Origin: Faecalibacter macacae
GTDB lineage: Bacteria > Bacteroidota > Bacteroidia > Flavobacteriales > Weeksellaceae
Direction: 5' to 3'
NCBI RefSeq assembly: GCF_003687725.1
Contig: NZ_RDOJ01000001.1
Location: 191,196 to 255,195, forward strand
Length of the DNA: 64,000 bases
Made by a program: the position numbers and the translations under genes. This document shows positions 60,983-64,000 of this stretch, piece by piece. How positions within the stretch are numbered: the stretch's first letter is position 1; every line of letters starts with the position of its first letter. Below the pieces are notes generated by a model. The model had not been told where the DNA came from and ran no database searches. It worked only from the letters and a program-made list of their open reading frames with translations.

Positions 60983-62650
60983 TTATTTATATTTTTTCTT
61001 TCGGATAAAATATCCAGCTGCAGCTAAAAGTGCTATAATCCCTATCGGAACTATTAAATTAAGCTGTTGCCATGTTTGTTTTTCAGACAATACTTTAGTT
61101 TCACTTAACAACGGAATCTCTAATTTACGATTACGTAAGGCTAAAAAATCTTCATCACCTAATAAATAATCCATCGCATTCATTACAAATGTTTGATTTG
61201 CGTATGTTGTAGGGCGAGCTTCAGGATTATCAGGACGAACAGAATATTTATCTTCACCTAATCGCATTGGTATTCCTCGCCAAAGGTGATTTTTTAAAAC
61301 ATCTCCGTCTGATAAAACAATCATTTTACCATTAGTAGATTGTCCTTTGAAGTTAGGAATCTCTTGACGTTCGATTCTTGATGCGTATGCAGATTTAAAA
61401 TTTCCTTCCAATAAAACTGCCATTGGGATTTTTCCCATTTGGTATTCGTCGTAATCCTCTATATCAACTTCGTCAATTGAAAGATAATTTAACGCTGGTT
61501 TCATCGTCGTTTGTGGAGAAGTACTTAATAATACAGTTTGTTTGATATTAGGATTCTCTAATAACTCAATTGGATTAGCAAAGTTAAATAATACAGGATC
61601 TAAATTATCTGTAATTGGATTTGGATCAGCTGTCATTCCTAATTGGAAATATGGCCAAGTGTAATAATTGTAGCTTACATTTCCGGCAGTTTCTCCATCA
61701 GCTAAAACAATTTTTCCACCGTTAAGATCTTTGATAATCGTACTATGTAAACGAACTCCGTAATTGAATAAGAAATCGTTGATTTTTAAATCTCTTGGAA
61801 AAGCTAAGATTTTACCCGAACGGAAAATAGAATCCATTTCGGCATCAACAGTTTCAACGGCCCAAATCATTTTACCGCCATTCATTACATATTGATCTAA
61901 AACCATTTTGTCTTTGTCAGAAAATGGAAGTGTAGGTTTTGCTACAATTAATCCATCAAAACGTTTTAAACTATCAATATCTTCAATATCTAAACTAAAT
62001 TTTTTATTCGCAATTGGATTTAGATAAATTTCAACATCATATTTTTCAGATAATGCACGTCCTAAACCTTCGATATTTTGTTGAGGTAATTCGTCATGAT
62101 GAACGATAAAACCAACTTTTTTACGATTTGTATTGGTGATTTTCTGAATCTTTTCTGCAAATAAATATTCTAATTTTTCTGTAGAAGCAACTGCTAAATC
62201 TTCAAATGGAGTAGAAGGGTCGTTAACTAAAACCTCCATCCACATGGTTTTTTCTCCGTATGCTAATCTTGCATAAGGATAAACATTAAGAACACCTTTA
62301 TCAGTTTTGATAGGAATAGCCACAATTCCGGCTTGTTCCATTTCAGATGTAGACATCTCTAAAGGATCTACAAAACGATATTTTATTTTAGGATTTTTCT
62401 CTTTTAGCTCTTCTAATAAAAACTGAATCTCATTTTTTAAAATTCTGTAATTACCAGTTAAATCGCCACCTAAAAGTATATCGATTTGTAATTCTTTATC
62501 AACATTTGCTAATAAAAGATTAGAAGTTTCTGTAAGTGTATATCGTTTGTCTTGTGTTAAATCAAAACGTTTGTATACGAATTGACTTACAATTAAAACC
62601 ACGATTAATATCGCAAATACTACGAAGGATTGTTTGTTTAATCTTTTCAT
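60983..62650 (-). CDS. gldG: Gliding motility-associated ABC transporter subunit GldG
   Basis: The 555-residue protein has one helix at each end (about 9-27 and 529-548). A large periplasmic ABC-2 auxiliary domain lies between them, with RYTLTETSNLLLANVDKELQIDILLGGDL and FIVHHDELPQQNIEGLGRAL as in GldG. It is thought to work with GldA (ATPase) and GldF (permease) and is required for gliding in some Flavobacteria. gldF ends four bases before its start; gldA is not in the window. Confidence 0.92.
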   Translation of the reverse strand: MKRLNKQSFVVFAILIVVLIVSQFVYKRFDLTQDKRYTLTETSNLLLANVDKELQIDILLGGDLTGNYRILKNEIQFLLEELKEKNPKIKYRFVDPLEMSTSEMEQAGIVAIPIKTDKGVLNVYPYARLAYGEKTMWMEVLVNDPSTPFEDLAVASTEKLEYLFAEKIQKITNTNRKKVGFIVHHDELPQQNIEGLGRALSEKYDVEIYLNPIANKKFSLDIEDIDSLKRFDGLIVAKPTLPFSDKDKMVLDQYVMNGGKMIWAVETVDAEMDSIFRSGKILAFPRDLKINDFLFNYGVRLHSTIIKDLNGGKIVLADGETAGNVSYNYYTWPYFQLGMTADPNPITDNLDPVLFNFANPIELLENPNIKQTVLLSTSPQTTMKPALNYLSIDEVDIEDYDEYQMGKIPMAVLLEGNFKSAYASRIERQEIPNFKGQSTNGKMIVLSDGDVLKNHLWRGIPMRLGEDKYSVRPDNPEARPTTYANQTFVMNAMDYLLGDEDFLALRNRKLEIPLLSETKVLSEKQTWQQLNLIVPIGIIALLAAAGYFIRKKKYK

Positions 62651-62654
62651 CGCA

Positions 62655-63383
62655 CTATTTTTTGATTTGTAAATTGATGATTGAAACTTGTAATAAGATT
62701 CCGATTATAACAACGAAATAAGCTAAATCTCTTGTGTCAAGAATTCCTTTCAAGAATTGTTGATAATGAGAATAACTTCCTATTTTTTGTACATAATAAT
62801 CTGCTGAACCTAATAAATTATAAGAAGCCAAGCCTTCGAATCCGTAATAAATAATAAAACAAGAAAGTACAGCAAATACATATGCCATAACTTGATTTTT
62901 AGTTAAACTAGATGTTAGGATTCCGATAGCAGCAAATAAACTTCCTAAAAGAAATAATCCGAAGTAACCATTATATATAGCACCATAATCTAACGATTGA
63001 TCTGATAGAATAAAGTTTTCTAATGTTAAAGTAAACAAGAAAGTTCCTAAAAGACAAAAGATGATAATACTTAAAACAGCTAAAAATTTACCCCAAATAA
63101 TTTGATAGGTTTTGATAGGTAAAGTAAAAAGCCAAAGTAATGTCCCATTAGTTTGTTCTTCAGCAATCATTTTCATTGTTAAAGCAGGTACCATGAACAA
63201 GAATATCCAAGGAGCTATAAAAAAGAAACTGCTTAATGAAGCATTTCCTGTATTAAATACATTAAATTGGTTATCAAAAAACCATAGGAATAATGCAGAT
63301 ACAAGGACAAATGCTAATGCAGAAAGATATGCTGTAAATCCTAAAAAGAATTGTGAGAATTCTTTTTTAAAGATAGTCCACAT
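62655..63383 (-). CDS. gldF: Gliding motility-associated ABC transporter permease GldF
   Basis: The 242-residue ABC-2 type permease has six transmembrane segments. It begins MWTIFKKEFSQFFLGFTAYL and has the LTMKMIAEEQTNGTLLWLFTLPIKTYQIIWGKFLAV segment typical of GldF. It is encoded between hemJ (two bases upstream) and gldG (four bases downstream), in one operon. Confidence 0.93.
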   Translation of the reverse strand: MWTIFKKEFSQFFLGFTAYLSALAFVLVSALFLWFFDNQFNVFNTGNASLSSFFFIAPWIFLFMVPALTMKMIAEEQTNGTLLWLFTLPIKTYQIIWGKFLAVLSIIIFCLLGTFLFTLTLENFILSDQSLDYGAIYNGYFGLFLLGSLFAAIGILTSSLTKNQVMAYVFAVLSCFIIYYGFEGLASYNLLGSADYYVQKIGSYSHYQQFLKGILDTRDLAYFVVIIGILLQVSIINLQIKK

Positions 63384-63385
63384 AG

Positions 63386-63931
63386 TTATTTTTTGTTATT
63401 AATGTTAATTAAACGAACAATTAGCATAAGTATTACACCAGCTCCAAAAAAACTAATGATTGACCAGTGCCAATATTCTCCAAAGTAACTTTTTTGAATG
63501 ACTGCAAACACAATTACGAAAAGTAAAATTGTAGCAACCTCATTCATCATTCTTAACTGTACAGAAGTATATTTAAAAACTTTGTTGTGTAGTTGTTTTA
63601 AAGTTCTCCAACACCAGAAGTGATAAATCAATAGAACGGAAACCATTCCTAGTTTACTTTTCATCCAAGCAACATTCAGTAACGCAGGATTTTTCCAAAG
63701 CATATTAATACCCATTACGACTAGTATGATTAAAGCTGGAGCTGTAATTACATTCCAAAGCTTTTTTTCCATAAAAGTATATTGCTCTTGTAAAATAGAC
63801 TTTTTAGGCTCGTCCATCGTTTGCGTTTCGGTATGATAAATCATTAAACGAACAATGTAAAATAAACCAGCAAAATAGCTAACTACAAAAATAACGTGGA
63901 TTGCTTTGTATATAAGATAATTATATCCCAT
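63386..63931 (-). CDS. hemJ: Protoporphyrinogen oxidase HemJ (CopD-like family)
   Basis: The 181-residue membrane protein has about four to five helices with the HemJ pattern. His12 lies in KAIHVIFVVSYFAGLFYIVRLMIYH, and a later WMKSKLGMVSVLLIYHFWCWRTL has the conserved lysine and histidine. HemJ oxidises protoporphyrinogen IX to protoporphyrin IX in heme synthesis. It is the first gene of the operon with gldF and gldG; the functional link is not obvious. No clear promoter was seen upstream. Confidence 0.82.
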   Translation of the reverse strand: MGYNYLIYKAIHVIFVVSYFAGLFYIVRLMIYHTETQTMDEPKKSILQEQYTFMEKKLWNVITAPALIILVVMGINMLWKNPALLNVAWMKSKLGMVSVLLIYHFWCWRTLKQLHNKVFKYTSVQLRMMNEVATILLFVIVFAVIQKSYFGEYWHWSIISFFGAGVILMLIVRLININNKK

Positions 63932-63967
63932 AAAATATTTAATTCTTACTTATAGATTCAAGAAAGA

Positions 63968-64000
63968 TTAATTCTCGAATTCAATTGTTATTGTATCTCC
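63968..64000 (-). CDS. Possible last codons of a gene entering from the right edge
   Basis: The minus strand reads ten codons, GDTITIEFEN, then TAA. The residues look like a coding C-terminus, and spacing to hemJ (36 bases) would suit an upstream operon gene. Ten codons are too few to identify the protein. Confidence 0.3.
   Translation of the reverse strand, partial: GDTITIEFEN

Overview
The window is chromosomal DNA of an AT-rich member of the Bacteroidota, most likely order Flavobacteriales. The signs are gliding genes gldF and gldG, a secreted protein with a type IX secretion (T9SS) C-terminal sorting domain, GLPGLI, DUF4199, DUF4295 and DUF4834 family genes, a MaeB-type malic enzyme, and many promoters with the Bacteroidota form TTG/TTTG-N18-20-TAnnTTTG. 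Family or genus cannot be fixed from this piece; Weeksellaceae is a guess. No insertion sequence, prophage, CRISPR array or tRNA was recognised. Nearly everything is housekeeping sequence.

Layout. 1-4.7 kb (minus): the start of an acetate transporter gene cut by the window edge, yidC overlapping pyrG, and a small SRP RNA gene with its own promoter and terminator. 4.7-8.8 kb (plus): an operon of a DUF4199 membrane protein, a GT2 glycosyltransferase, a DUF2807 lipoprotein and a phosphohexomutase. 8.8-11.8 kb (minus): two tandem PiT phosphate transporters and a DUF47 (PhoU-like) gene. An 11-bp tandem repeat lies over the DUF47-pit promoter. 12.1-29.6 kb (plus): the large ribosomal-protein region, rpsL-rpsG-fusA-rpsJ, then rplC to rpsN, then rpsH to rplQ with secY, infA and rpoA. 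Terminators and new promoters cut it into three transcription units. All the recognisable zinc-ribbon type ribosomal proteins here are the cysteine-poor forms.

29.6-47.6 kb (mostly minus): maeB; a T9SS-sorted LamG-like protein; an operon of a DUF6263 lipoprotein, DUF4834, YfhO and a glycosyltransferase; a 2004-residue alpha-2-macroglobulin with a SusC-type TonB plug domain inserted in it; dnaK behind a sigma-54-like promoter; and a fusion of an HExxH putative metalloprotease domain with a complete CsaA-like tRNA-binding domain. 47.7-53.5 kb (plus): an M1 peptidase, a hexapeptide acyltransferase, lnt, rpmB-rpmG-DUF4295 and ftsY.

53.5-58.9 kb (plus) is the most accessory-looking part. It holds a secreted four-cysteine small protein, a GLPGLI protein, a TonB-receptor-like outer membrane protein and a CarboxypepD_reg-like protein. 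Two similar non-coding blocks lie on either side of this cluster. 58.9-64 kb: a LuxC-like acyl-CoA reductase divergent from a dicluster ferredoxin, a small lipoprotein, and a hemJ-gldF-gldG operon, with the last codons of one more gene at the right edge.

The best candidates for something undescribed are the zincin-CsaA fusion, the four-cysteine peptide/GLPGLI/TonB cluster with its flanking blocks, and the plug-bearing macroglobulin. Several regulatory RNA and promoter structures are also listed.
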